Shown: positions 51,519-60,591, numbered from the stretch's first letter. The stretch is 64,000 nt of DNA from Allohahella sp002354735 (GCF_047946665.1 NZ_CP172312.1:1674001-1738000); one strand, 5' to 3'. A program made the numbers and translations. The notes: generated by a model not told the origin, from the letters alone.

Positions 51519-52363
51519 GGCTGTTTGGCAGAGGCTGTTCTGCCATAAAAGGTCCTGTGCGTATGTGGCGGGTGACTTCTACGGCAATGACACACGCGAC
51601 GACACCTCAGCTGAATTCCAGCCCCTCTATGAAGCCACTGATCTGAACGAAGCGCTTTTTATAGTCGGTAAACCCCGCCATGAGCGTCGTACACGAGATG
51701 ATCATTCCATTTTTCAGCCTGCAGTTTCTGGTATATGACTATCAATGCCTTCACTTCAGCGGCCCGCCGCTTCTGCCCGCCCTGATCAAAGCCCTGCGGA
51801 TCGTAACCGGATTTGAGATGGGCGAGCATCACCGAGAGGATGCAGGTGCCCTGAGAGTCATACAGGTGAAGCACCGGGATATCGCGTGACAGTCTTCGCT
51901 TCTCCGAAGCGCCAAGGTTGAATGCTTCTGCCATGAGCGCTGTCACGGAATAGGCCTCCGAGTCTTCCTCGTGAAGGTACTGGAACGGGACTGGCCAGTG
52001 CCGATTTGTCTGCAACTCGGCGTTGAACGGCAGGCTCTTTTTCAGCAGAAAACCGCTCTCAATACCGCGATCGGAGTTGCCGGGGATTAGGTAGGCTACA
52101 TAGGCACCCGATAGGAAGAATTCATTGAAATTGCTGAGCGCGGTCAGGCCGCCCACTTCACAGAGGCACACACAATCCGGATCTTCATGCAGGATGATCT
52201 GCGCCAGGGCCTTCAACTTGCTCAAGGGCTTGAGTTCCTGATCCGCCTCGCCCAGCATCGCCCAGTGCTCATCGCTGAGCGTGTGAAGGTATTCGGACTT
52301 TATTGGGAACGCGGTCTTTAGAAAAAGATCCTGGACGTTGTAGGTCATTAGTTTGAACTTCAT
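51519..52363 (-). pseudogene. EEP nuclease gene copy 7, broken by an internal inversion
   Basis: On the minus strand, 52363 to about 51695 encode EEP residues 1-223 almost unchanged (MKFKLMTYNVQDLF through IYQKLQAEKWNDH). Then 51553-51693 hold the next segment (VAGDFYGNDTRDDTS, LYEATDL) in the opposite orientation. Bases 51519-51552 resume the minus orientation (GRTASAKQ region), after which the similarity ends. The middle of the gene has thus been inverted in place, removing the GDFNG metal site from the frame, and the 3' end is lost. Confidence 0.9.
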
Positions 52364-52437
52364 GCACGACCCTATAGTGAGTGCATCTTGACGACGCTCG
52401 TCTCCACGCATAAGGTCTCATTCCAACACGCAAGCGC

Positions 52438-53181
52438 CTACTTCTTATCTCTCTTTGCAATATGACTTTGAACCGACTCAGGCACCACTTGCGAATATAG
52501 CATTTCCAACTCTTTAGGCTTTGTGATCATCTCGTCCGCAATGTAATTGAGGACATGAAATAGTTTCAAAGCCAGATCGCTTTTATCGCTAAAATCGATC
52601 CTGCCTGGGTGCACGGCGTTGTTGCCGACCACTCTGAGCACATCTAGTGCCTTTTGAATTTTTGTGCTTAACCCATCCGAGACTAGCTTCTGAATATCTG
52701 CGTTTATATTTTCACCCGGCAGGCCAAGTTGTTTGAGTAGAAGCTGCAATGCTAACCGAAGAAGAGCGGCGGCCCCTTTAGGCGAATCAGTCACTATCTT
52801 CTCCGCTTCAAGATACAAGTCGCGTATGACCTCATCCATATCAGCGTTCGGTGGAGCAACCAGCCTTCTCCTTGGATAAACAAGTCCACCACTGATCCAA
52901 AGAGTCACTTCGTAGCATGCGGAACAGCTTGCCACCGCAAAATTGTCAGGAATATACTTAGGCATATCAATATGATTAGCGCGCTCAATACGCTGCTTAA
53001 ACTTTTCAAAATCCTCTTGCGAATGATACGGAACGGTTAGTCGGTCCTGAAGCCAGAAATTGTCAAGTATCGTATTAGCTGACGCTGCAGCAGATTCTCT
53101 GTCGAACCAAGCATGTTGAGAAACAACTAGACAGTGGGGGCAAGTAAACTTCTGGTGACGGAATTGCGGTTCTAGAGACAT
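52438..53181 (-). CDS. DUF4145 domain protein with zinc-ribbon
   Basis: This 247-residue protein begins with a zinc-ribbon half CPHC (about 14-17), completed by CSAC (about 87-90). The DUF4145 helix bundle follows: GAAALLRLALQLLLKQLG, IQKALDVLRVVGNNAVHPG and LALKLFHVLNYIADEMI. DUF4145 occurs in restriction and defence proteins, often next to nucleases. The ATG at 53181 is chosen for its ribosome site; further in-frame starts lie at 53196 and 53211. It lies 178 bp downstream of the P-loop ATPase gene on the same strand. Confidence 0.8.
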   Translation of the reverse strand: MSLEPQFRHQKFTCPHCLVVSQHAWFDRESAAASANTILDNFWLQDRLTVPYHSQEDFEKFKQRIERANHIDMPKYIPDNFAVASCSACYEVTLWISGGLVYPRRRLVAPPNADMDEVIRDLYLEAEKIVTDSPKGAAALLRLALQLLLKQLGLPGENINADIQKLVSDGLSTKIQKALDVLRVVGNNAVHPGRIDFSDKSDLALKLFHVLNYIADEMITKPKELEMLYSQVVPESVQSHIAKRDKK

Positions 53182-53359
53182 TACTCTTCTCACCATGTAA
53201 TGGGACGTCAATTAGTCAGCGCTAAAAGCTTAAACTAGAGCAAAGACGTGATCGGCCGTGCTGATCATACTTCTAGCAACCACCATCCCTCACTAGACAA
53301 CTATTGAGCTTGCGTGGTAACAGGAGGCTAACGGCATCCACTCTACAGCTAACATCATA

Positions 53360-55420
53360 CTACTTACATTTGTTCGGAAAATATCTTCTGACATAGGTAT
53401 CAAGTAATGAATTCAGCTCTTTATCCAAGGCGTCATGCTTTTGTGGGCTCCGAAGCTTCTTCAGGTGCTTCTCTATAAACTTGGAAGAAAGCTTGATAAC
53501 CACCTTTTTATGATCAGAGTAAAGTTCCCTCGCCCAATTTAGCTCTTTGCCTTTTTCTAGGTTATTATTTACAGCACGAGTTACAATGAAAGCGAAAGAG
53601 CCATAATCATTAGCTAGGTATGAGTTTAACTGTCTATATTCAGCAGAACCAATGTCTCGATAATTCTTGATCTCAAAAATTATCTGCCGAGACCTGTAGT
53701 CATTAAAAACTCTTTTCCAGAACTTGCTATCCCCCAGGTTAGTCGCCACAACATCTCGCTGCTGGAGAGAGTTCTTATTTGGATGAGCTTCTACATTACA
53801 AAGAGTACCAGCGAATATGATCTTTATGGCATTTACGCACCACGCTTCGAACTCATATGCCCCCTCAATCCCTTCTTTTATATCGCTTAACTCCTGAATC
53901 AATCCTTCAATACGTTTATTCCTTAAGTTAATTGATTCCGAAGTTACCTCAATTTCATACTCGTCATGAATTTCCTCAGCTTCGTCCAAGCTCATCCTCG
54001 ATCTACTTGTCGCTAAAGCCAGCCAGTAGCAAGGATGTACCAAAACCCGGGTATCATTCACAAACTCCCGATCTGGGTCTTTCCCATCATGACAGAAAAC
54101 GAAGGAGGCAGATTGCTCATTATGAATACCGAAGAAGCCAACACTATATAATCTCTGTAAGACCTGGCGAAAGTCATTAAAAAGGAAAACGTCCTGCTGC
54201 TTGTTCCTTTCTAGTCTATCTTGGCTTAGAACCATCTCTATTCGAGGCTTAGCGTTTTCAACCGACAATTCGGATTCACAACCGTAGAATGCCTTAGTAA
54301 ACTCTTCTATAGAGGGAAAGATATACTCATATTCTTTATGAAGATCATTCAATCTATTAATCGATATTGTTTTAGCTGTATACTCTATGTCCTCTAAGAC
54401 AATCTCCTTCCTGTCGTTAGAGTTTGCTCGTAGAAATGCCTCGTTAAGCAGAACAAGAATGTCACGAGGCCTGTATAGAGTTAACTTCAATGCAACCTTG
54501 AATCCCTCGCGCCCCTTAAGCTCTTTCGTAGCATACTGATTCCAGACACGTACACTGTTTTCCTGCTCACAGTTGAATGCAGATTTGAGTCTGTAGCATA
54601 CCAAGTTGAATAGGCTATACTCATCCCAGTGGAGCCGTAGGGTTTGTCCTTCGATATTACGAGTGAAGTCTGGATCTAGCTTCGATATTGCTCGGTAGAT
54701 GTTGTCGCGAATGAAGGCAAAAGCAATAACCCTTTCTTCCATTCGTGACTTAATATCAATTGCGGCTTGGACGAAGCCATCAATTATACCCACTCCCAAG
54801 TTGTCAGGACTATAGCCTTCATCTAGCCGATCTGCAAAAACTACAAACTGGACGGCCGACTTTTCCAATGTTTCGAATAGCACCTCCTCGATAAGATCAA
54901 GTTCCAACTTATCGGAAAGATCAGCAATTCTCGACTGTGGGGATTCAGACACTTCAACTACAGATTTTAGTTTTCTCCTAATCTTAGTCGATATCGACTG
55001 GCGACGACTTCCCCAAGAGGTGAAGTGCTCGCGGATTTGGCTCAAGTCCAGGTTATTCTTAAACTTATAGTGATTACCGATTTCGACAATTATCTCCATG
55101 TATATAGCATATCTCCAAGCCATTTTTGTTCCAGCTTTGATATGAAGATACTTATCACCAAACTGTTCAAATATATCTCTAAGTCCGATTACCTGCTCTT
55201 CCTCCGGACTAATAGCAAGCACTAAAGTCTTAGGTTTAGCGCTCCAGTGTTTGGATAGCCGATATGCCAGTGCGCTTTTGCCAGTCCCTCTTCTTCCAAC
55301 GATTATCGGCCTGTCGTATGATTCTAGTAGCGACTTATAGTCAGCGGACTCCCAAAAAGCAGAATCAAGCATGTTCTGATCTTGTTCAGCGCGTATGTCA
55401 CCGAGCACATTTCCTTTCAT
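53360..55420 (-). CDS. P-loop ATPase (Sll1717-like) with nuclease-like C-terminus
   Basis: This 686-residue protein has Walker A GRRGTGKSALAYRL (about 41-54) and a Walker B-like FVVFADRLDEGYS, as in STAND-type/Sll1717 ATPases. A long helical middle part carries RPRDILVLLNEAF. The last 180 residues include EFEAWCVNAIKIIF, QQRDVVATN and IIFEIKNYRDIGSAEYRQL; the E-x-K in FEIKNY fits a PD-(D/E)XK nuclease. It is AT-rich, unlike its right-hand neighbours, so probably transferred. With the DUF4145 gene it may form a two-gene defence system (inference). Internal ATG at 55420 chosen; 55444 is possible. Confidence 0.78.
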   Translation of the reverse strand: MKGNVLGDIRAEQDQNMLDSAFWESADYKSLLESYDRPIIVGRRGTGKSALAYRLSKHWSAKPKTLVLAISPEEEQVIGLRDIFEQFGDKYLHIKAGTKMAWRYAIYMEIIVEIGNHYKFKNNLDLSQIREHFTSWGSRRQSISTKIRRKLKSVVEVSESPQSRIADLSDKLELDLIEEVLFETLEKSAVQFVVFADRLDEGYSPDNLGVGIIDGFVQAAIDIKSRMEERVIAFAFIRDNIYRAISKLDPDFTRNIEGQTLRLHWDEYSLFNLVCYRLKSAFNCEQENSVRVWNQYATKELKGREGFKVALKLTLYRPRDILVLLNEAFLRANSNDRKEIVLEDIEYTAKTISINRLNDLHKEYEYIFPSIEEFTKAFYGCESELSVENAKPRIEMVLSQDRLERNKQQDVFLFNDFRQVLQRLYSVGFFGIHNEQSASFVFCHDGKDPDREFVNDTRVLVHPCYWLALATSRSRMSLDEAEEIHDEYEIEVTSESINLRNKRIEGLIQELSDIKEGIEGAYEFEAWCVNAIKIIFAGTLCNVEAHPNKNSLQQRDVVATNLGDSKFWKRVFNDYRSRQIIFEIKNYRDIGSAEYRQLNSYLANDYGSFAFIVTRAVNNNLEKGKELNWARELYSDHKKVVIKLSSKFIEKHLKKLRSPQKHDALDKELNSLLDTYVRRYFPNKCK

Positions 55421-55610
55421 AGCACACCTATAGACAGCTATCACAATTTGCGTGGAAACAAGTCAGACCCATAGTGCCCCACTCTACTTCATTGAGTTCT
55501 CGAAATTTCACTCGATCTTCAAGCCAGCAAAACACGAAACGAAAGTAACAGGCTTAATGACGGTATGGCAATCAATAGGCTCCACCCCATGTGAAACGGC
55601 GTAAACGGCA

Positions 55611-56327
55611 TCAATCCACCCCCGGCACACGCGACATCTTGAACACATCAGTAATCCGCCGCTCATTCTCACTGTACACGTACTGATAATGCGCCGCCTG
55701 AACCAACGGCACCTTCAAGGCCCGCGGCTTGAAGATCGCCACACACTCACCCCCAGCATGCCGCACGCTCCGATACAACAAACCATGACTCCCCTGCTCC
55801 CGAAACTGCGCAGCGATCGGCTGAGTATGTTTGTAGCTCTCGAGATCAGGGTCATGCAACTCATCCTCAGCCCGAACATCATGCAGCTCAGAGAGAATCG
55901 TCGTGACATATTCACGCAGCGTCAGCCGAGTATCCGGCTCTTCCGTAGCAGACAGAAAACGCTCCCGATGAAAGCGAGTCTCCGCAATGGCCGTAGCCGA
56001 TGAATCCCCAGCGTAATACACACCATACCGACCATCGGTAAACCGCGAAGCCGCACCAATATGCGTAAACGCCGCCATAACAGCCGAACTCCCGGGCCCA
56101 CTCACCCGATCCTCCGGCGCAACGAAGCCGAGATCGCCAGCTTCATCTCTCAGTCGCGGATTGGTCAGCGCTTCAAGCTCAAAGGCCGCATCGAGATCCT
56201 CAGGATCGAGAATGCTTTCATACAGGTTGATCGGCGGAAACTGGCTCGACACCAGGCGGTGGCATTTGTTCCATGGCAGGCGCAGGGGCGTCGACTCGAT
56301 GTTAGGGCGCAGCGCGGTTTTTACCAT
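55611..56327 (-). CDS. RES-domain toxin (NAD+-degrading)
   Basis: This 238-residue protein has the RES fold: CHRLVSSQFPP near the start (Arg), GVYYAGDSSATAIAETRFHRERF with the Tyr and Glu of the active site, and the later SHGLLYRSVRHAGGECVAIFKP. RES toxins (ParT/MbcT type) break down NAD+ by phosphorolysis or ADP-ribosylate targets. It overlaps the antitoxin gene by 7 bp in the usual antitoxin-first order. Full length. Confidence 0.9.
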   Translation of the reverse strand: MVKTALRPNIESTPLRLPWNKCHRLVSSQFPPINLYESILDPEDLDAAFELEALTNPRLRDEAGDLGFVAPEDRVSGPGSSAVMAAFTHIGAASRFTDGRYGVYYAGDSSATAIAETRFHRERFLSATEEPDTRLTLREYVTTILSELHDVRAEDELHDPDLESYKHTQPIAAQFREQGSHGLLYRSVRHAGGECVAIFKPRALKVPLVQAAHYQYVYSENERRITDVFKMSRVPGVD

Positions 56328-56734
56328 CCACGTGCACCATCGACGTAGTCGTGCACCCGCGCGAGATCAAGGATGCTGCCGTTGAGCATGACCTCAAGGG
56401 CGCTCTTGCCGCCGAAAGCTGCGTTGGGTTTGCGTGGCCAGGCGGTCGCCTGCTCGAGTGTGGGGAAGATGATTCTGAGGGCTTTGTAGATATTCTGCAG
56501 ATGCGAGATGCGCTCGAGAATATCGCGCCCGGGTTTGGCGTTGAGCGTGCTCTTCCACTTGAAGTAGGTCGCCTCAGGCAGATCGCCGAGCAGTATGCGC
56601 TGCTCTTTCGTGCTCAGCTGCCATTCCTCGGCAATACCGAAGAAGATCTTGAGCGCCACCTGGGCGAGTCTGGCTGCACTATCCTGTCTGGGTGAGGCAT
56701 CCTTTGGCAGATGGGTGTTCTTGAGTGGTTTCAT
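56321..56734 (-). CDS. Xre/MbcA/ParS-type antitoxin
   Basis: This 137-residue antitoxin has an N-terminal Xre-like helix-turn-helix (AEEWQLSTKEQRILLGDLPEATYFKWK, about 32-58) and the C-terminal MbcA/ParS/Xre toxin-binding domain (WPRKPNAAFGGKSALEVMLNGSILDLARVHDYVDGARG). The ATG at 56734 has GGAGG six bases upstream. It should bind the RES toxin and repress the operon. Confidence 0.92.
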   Translation of the reverse strand: MKPLKNTHLPKDASPRQDSAARLAQVALKIFFGIAEEWQLSTKEQRILLGDLPEATYFKWKSTLNAKPGRDILERISHLQNIYKALRIIFPTLEQATAWPRKPNAAFGGKSALEVMLNGSILDLARVHDYVDGARGW

Positions 56735-56963
56735 GGCCGGCCTCCATGTCAACTGGCTTACTCTTATTATAGACCTCTGTCATTTAAAACTACAAATATA
56801 GATAGAGACCGTGCTCCGGGACGAAGCGTCGCGGACGAACCCTGAAACTATCCCATGCCGATCGAAATTGCCCTCTATGCGGCCGCCTTAATAGATGGTT
56901 GGTATCCAGACGGCTAGTTGCTCTATGCTGTTCTCTTGAGTTGTAAGCGAGGCACTGAACGCC

Positions 56964-57821
56964 ATGCCTGGAAGGACCTGCCTAAACCCGGACCGCTTTT
57001 CCGCTAGCTTCCGCAGCGGAGCCATTGGCTTTTTACTGTATATTCTGCTCTCGATTACCGCTGCGATGGCGCAGGCTCAGTCTGTCACGCTGAACCTCGT
57101 AGCCACCGATTACCCGCCCTATCTCTACCCCGAGGATGGAGAAGCGAAGGGGCTCGAGGCAGAAATAATACGCGAGGTGTTTGAGCGGCGCCTTGGCGTA
57201 GCTGTCAAGTTCGAGTTCTATCCCTGGCGTCGTGCGCAGCAAATGATCGAGTCAGGAGCGGCCGATCTTTTCGTCGCAGCGGCCACACCGGAGCGCAGGG
57301 AATTTGCGGAGGTCGGTCGCGTGCCCCTGGGCTACTGGAGCTATTCGGTCGTGGTGAATGGTACCGCGGCGCCTGCAGAACTGTTCTATCAGCATGACAT
57401 CAAGTCCCTCAAGGCATTTCGCCTGATTGCGCTAGGCGGTAGCAGCTGGGTGGAGGAGTACCTGCCTATGCTGGAGTTCGAATGGGCAAACTCTGTAGAG
57501 CAGATGTTCAAAATGCTGCTTCACGGCCGTGTGGATGCAATCGTCGGCGGATCTGCGGTACTGCGGCAATATCTGGTGGCGCATCCCGCACAGCAGATCG
57601 TGGAGCTCCCGCTGGCCGGCCCGCCTGTGCCGCTCTATCTGCAATTCAGTGAAAAATCGAAGCACAAGGCATTGCTAGGCAAGGCGGAGGCTGAGCTTGT
57701 GGCGCTATGGCGCTCCGGCTGGATTCAACAGGTCCATGCAAAGTACGAGCTGGCGTGTCCCGCCCCGAAGGTCCAAGCCACGCTCCCCACTGCACTTTTG
57801 AATGATCATGCGAACCCCTGA
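56964..57821 (+). CDS. Periplasmic solute-binding protein (SBP_bac_3-like)
   Basis: This 285-residue protein has a signal sequence (about 15-38, ending AMAQAQ), then a type II periplasmic binding fold: LVATDYPPYLYPEDGEAKGLEAEIIREVF, WRRAQQMIESGAADLFVAAATPERREF and LLHGRVDAIVGGSAVLRQYL. No ABC permease or ATPase gene is adjacent, so it may be an orphan that feeds a distant transporter or a signalling protein. The ligand, possibly an amino acid, is unknown. Confidence 0.85.
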   Translation: MPGRTCLNPDRFSASFRSGAIGFLLYILLSITAAMAQAQSVTLNLVATDYPPYLYPEDGEAKGLEAEIIREVFERRLGVAVKFEFYPWRRAQQMIESGAADLFVAAATPERREFAEVGRVPLGYWSYSVVVNGTAAPAELFYQHDIKSLKAFRLIALGGSSWVEEYLPMLEFEWANSVEQMFKMLLHGRVDAIVGGSAVLRQYLVAHPAQQIVELPLAGPPVPLYLQFSEKSKHKALLGKAEAELVALWRSGWIQQVHAKYELACPAPKVQATLPTALLNDHANP

Positions 57822-57916
57822 AAATTTTTTTAAAATTTTTGCGCAAGTCTGTCGAAAACTGTCGAACCCGTTCGACTATCAGATGAACAACACATCATCT
57901 GCATCTGGAGCAGCCT

Positions 57917-58759
57917 ATGAAAGTCATGATCATCGTAAAAGCTACCGCATCATCCGAAGCCGGCGAGATGCCTGACCCAGCCCTTATGGAAGCCATGGGC
58001 AAGTACAACGAGGAGCTCGTCAAAGCCGGCATCATGCAAGCTGGCGAGGGGCTCAAGCCCAGCAAGGAAGGCTTCCGGGTCCGCTTCGATGGCGATAGTC
58101 GCGAGGTGAATCGAGGCCCATTTCCAGCGACATCCGAGCTGATCGCGGGGTTCTGGATCTGGGAGGTCAAGAACCTCGAGCACGCTATCGAGTGGGTGAA
58201 GCGCTGCCCTAACCCAATGCCGGAAAGCTCTGAGATCGAGATTCGGCCTTTCTTCGAAATGTCTGACTTCGAAGAGATTCCGGACACGGCCGACACCCTT
58301 GAAAAAGAGGACGAGATGCGTCAGCAGCTTGCCCTGCGCGAAGCACAGACCAACACATATCTGTTTCTAGGCAACCGTACCGAGGAGGCGCTGAAGTATT
58401 ACGAGCAGCACCTTGGCGCCGTCATCCACACGATGATGCGCTTCAGCGAGTCCCCGGACCCGATTCCTGAAGGTGCTCTCCCGCCCGGCGCTGAGAACGG
58501 GATCATGCATGCGGAATTTTCTGTGGGCACGACCAGGCTGTTCGCCTCCGATGGCTGCGGTGATGCTGCAAATCCAGCAGGCTTCAGTATCGCCTTCACA
58601 GTAGCGAACGTCGAGCTGGCGAAAACTGCCTTTGATGCCCTTGCGGACGGCGGCGAAGTTACCATGCCGTTGCAGGAGACCTTCTGGTCACCACTGTATG
58701 GACAGGTGAAAGATCGTTTCGGGCTACCGTGGATGGTGATGGTGGAAGGCGAGCAGTAA
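57917..58759 (+). CDS. YCII-VOC fusion protein
   Basis: This 280-residue cytoplasmic protein joins two small-molecule domains. Residues 1-115 are YCII-like (MKVMIIVKATASSEAG, GEGLKPSKEGFRVRF, GFWIWEVKNLEHAIEWVKRCP), common in sigma-factor-linked proteins. Residues 140-280 are a VOC/PhnB-like glyoxalase domain (TNTYLFLGNRTEEALKYYEQHLGA, GIMHAEFSVGTTRLFASDG, WSPLYGQVKDRFGLPWMV). The metal ligands of true glyoxalases are only partly present. Function is unknown. The AT-rich stretch 57825-57842 before it (runs of A and T) may be its promoter or the terminator of the previous gene. Confidence 0.85.
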   Translation: MKVMIIVKATASSEAGEMPDPALMEAMGKYNEELVKAGIMQAGEGLKPSKEGFRVRFDGDSREVNRGPFPATSELIAGFWIWEVKNLEHAIEWVKRCPNPMPESSEIEIRPFFEMSDFEEIPDTADTLEKEDEMRQQLALREAQTNTYLFLGNRTEEALKYYEQHLGAVIHTMMRFSESPDPIPEGALPPGAENGIMHAEFSVGTTRLFASDGCGDAANPAGFSIAFTVANVELAKTAFDALADGGEVTMPLQETFWSPLYGQVKDRFGLPWMVMVEGEQ

Positions 58760-58768
58760 AGCAGTTCG

Positions 58769-59341
58769 TCAGCGTGCCGATGAGGACTGACTGAAGCCAT
58801 AGATCACAAAGCAGAGCGATACCAGCTGCTGCACCATAAGCACTGGCTTGCCCTGCAAAGCCATAAGCGCTGACATGCTGACGTTCATGAGCATGAAGAA
58901 CAGCCAGCCTTTGGGATCGCCCTTGGCCATCAGATAGCTGCCGAGCAGGAATCCGAGCATCACGCCGATCTCGAGCACCTGCGAGGCAGAGGTGATGCCG
59001 CCATAGATATACAGACTGTAGGTGAGACCAAAAACAAGCGAGCCGTAGGTACAGCAGAACACGAACCAGCTGAAGACCTTGTGCTCTTTTCTGTAGTCAT
59101 AGATGGTGTTGTACAGGCCAAGCAGCATGGCGGGAATGCCGCCTGCCTCTATGGATGCCGCAATCCAGTCATCATGCGCTACGAGTATGATGACCCAGGC
59201 CGGCACGCCGATGATGTAGATGATCCAGCCCAGGATTTTCAGGGTGCGTTTGGTAGACGCCTTCTGCCCTTCGGACACCGAGAAGAGGATCTTGTTGGAG
59301 AGATAACAGGCACCTCCCCAGATCTGCAAGAATAAATCCAT
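58769..59341 (-). CDS. PnuC-like membrane protein (nicotinamide riboside transporter type)
   Basis: This 190-residue inner-membrane protein has about seven helices. The pattern WIIYIIGVPAWVIILV, AGGIPAMLLGLYN, VLEIGVMLGFLLGSYLMAKGDPKGWLFFMLMNVSMSALMALQGK and QQLVSLCFVIYGF resembles PnuC, including the conserved W in GWLFF and N in MNVS. PnuC proteins take up nicotinamide riboside. The assignment is by general likeness and could be another small 7-helix transporter. It ends 10 bp from the convergent YCII-VOC gene. Confidence 0.65.
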   Translation of the reverse strand: MDLFLQIWGGACYLSNKILFSVSEGQKASTKRTLKILGWIIYIIGVPAWVIILVAHDDWIAASIEAGGIPAMLLGLYNTIYDYRKEHKVFSWFVFCCTYGSLVFGLTYSLYIYGGITSASQVLEIGVMLGFLLGSYLMAKGDPKGWLFFMLMNVSMSALMALQGKPVLMVQQLVSLCFVIYGFSQSSSAR

Positions 59342-59359
59342 CAGGCCGCCAGGCGGTTT

Positions 59360-59872
59360 TTAGTGTCCAGCTGATAGGCCTCGCGTAATACGTACTGGGC
59401 CACGAACGCCAGGCTCAACTCGCTTACCTTTCTGCGTCACCACCATCTTCTCAACGTCAGCCAGTTCGAAGGCGAGCTCACGCACCAGCGGCATCAGGTC
59501 GCGCCAGCTATCGCCACCAATCACTCGCGCGACTTCGGATGGGCAGATCGAGGAATCTTCATCCCGTGAGTTAAGCAGAGCCACCATTACCGCTTCAGCC
59601 CGCTCACGATATGCCGCTTCATCCATCTCCAACCACCATCTCGGGCCACGCTCGCCAAGCGCCACCTTTGCGGCTTGCACGCGGGCTCTGGCAGCAGCAA
59701 TCGCCTTGTCATCATCAGCCTTCTTGCCAGCAGCTACACCACGGCGCGCTGCCATGAGCTCGTTCACCAGCTGCTGACGGAGGTTTTCAGGGATGTCGGG
59801 ATCGGTGCAGCGCCAGTGCCTGCCCTTGATGAGCGTATAACCTTCTTTGGTCGAGGTGCTGTTTTCTGTCAT
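59360..59872 (-). CDS. DUF3253 family protein
   Basis: This 170-residue protein has a variable N-terminal half with a charged helix (KKADDDKAIAAARARVQAAK) and a C-terminal DUF3253 domain: AEAVMVALLNSRDEDSSICPSEVARVIGGDSWRDLMPLVRELAFELA, then VVTQKGKRVEPGVRGPVRI. The fold is winged-helix-like; the role is unknown. The ATG at 59872 is preferred because the upstream extension overlaps the TetR gene region and is not similar to the family. Confidence 0.85.
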   Translation of the reverse strand: MTENSTSTKEGYTLIKGRHWRCTDPDIPENLRQQLVNELMAARRGVAAGKKADDDKAIAAARARVQAAKVALGERGPRWWLEMDEAAYRERAEAVMVALLNSRDEDSSICPSEVARVIGGDSWRDLMPLVRELAFELADVEKMVVTQKGKRVEPGVRGPVRITRGLSAGH

Positions 59873-59897
59873 GTCTCCAATACGCTGGAACAGTGCA

Positions 59898-60524
59898 TCA
59901 CATGTCACCCTGCCCCAACACGACCCGAGCCAGCAGGTCCTCAATGCGAGAAATCGCATCTTCATCACCCTTCTGCCCCGTCAACACGACCTGAGAACCA
60001 ATGGTCGCCACATACAGCAGTGTGGACAAATCCCGCACCCGACGCGGGTCGCTGCTGATGCGCTGCAACAGCAGACAGTTCTGGTCAATACGCGCGGCAT
60101 CGACCTCGGCTACCAGATCAGCGGCATAGTCATTTCGGCGGGCGAAATCCCGTACCGCCAGCTCGACCTGCAAGCGGCGGATGTTGCGCGAGGCGTCGGT
60201 CAGGAGCAGTTCGAGGATACTTTTGAGCTCGGCTTCGACGTCGCCTGTGCCGTTGACGTCGGGCTTCCAGTACAGCAGTTCGTGAAGTCGACGGTCGCGC
60301 CAGCGGTTGAGGAAGCTGGTCACAAGATCTTCATGATCCTTGAAATGCCAGTAGAAACTGCCACGGGTCACCCCGAGCTTTTTCGACAGGGTCAACACGC
60401 GCAGATTGCCGAAGCCACCAGCGGCGACTTCGCCCGCAGCCGCATCCAGCCAGTTGTCCCTGGTGAGCTGAGGCTTATCGGTGGCCTTGCCGCCAATTCG
60501 TGCAGAGGGCTTCGGTTCTGTCAT
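59898..60524 (-). CDS. TetR-family regulator next to fadB
   Basis: This 208-residue repressor has an N-terminal helix-turn-helix of the TetR type: NWLDAAAGEVAAGGFGNLRVLTLSKKLGVTRGSFYWHFKDHEDLV (about 24-68). The ligand domain is unclassified. It is divergent from fadB, and two near-identical 16-base palindromes lie between the genes. It probably represses fadB-fadA and is released by an acyl-CoA or fatty acid, in the manner of PsrA/FadR proteins of the TetR family (inference). Confidence 0.92.
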   Translation of the reverse strand: MTEPKPSARIGGKATDKPQLTRDNWLDAAAGEVAAGGFGNLRVLTLSKKLGVTRGSFYWHFKDHEDLVTSFLNRWRDRRLHELLYWKPDVNGTGDVEAELKSILELLLTDASRNIRRLQVELAVRDFARRNDYAADLVAEVDAARIDQNCLLLQRISSDPRRVRDLSTLLYVATIGSQVVLTGQKGDEDAISRIEDLLARVVLGQGDM

Positions 60525-60591
60525 GCGTTTAGTACATCCTGTGGGTACATCCGGGCGGCGATTCTACATAAGCATTGACCGCAGCCACAAA

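Noticed and set aside
39000..53000. A complete chromosomal integron array
   Set aside because: Only the HAD unit has a matching GTTAGGC/GCCTAAC pair. The other genes lack attC-like ends and no integrase gene is in view, so I report only a cassette-like unit.
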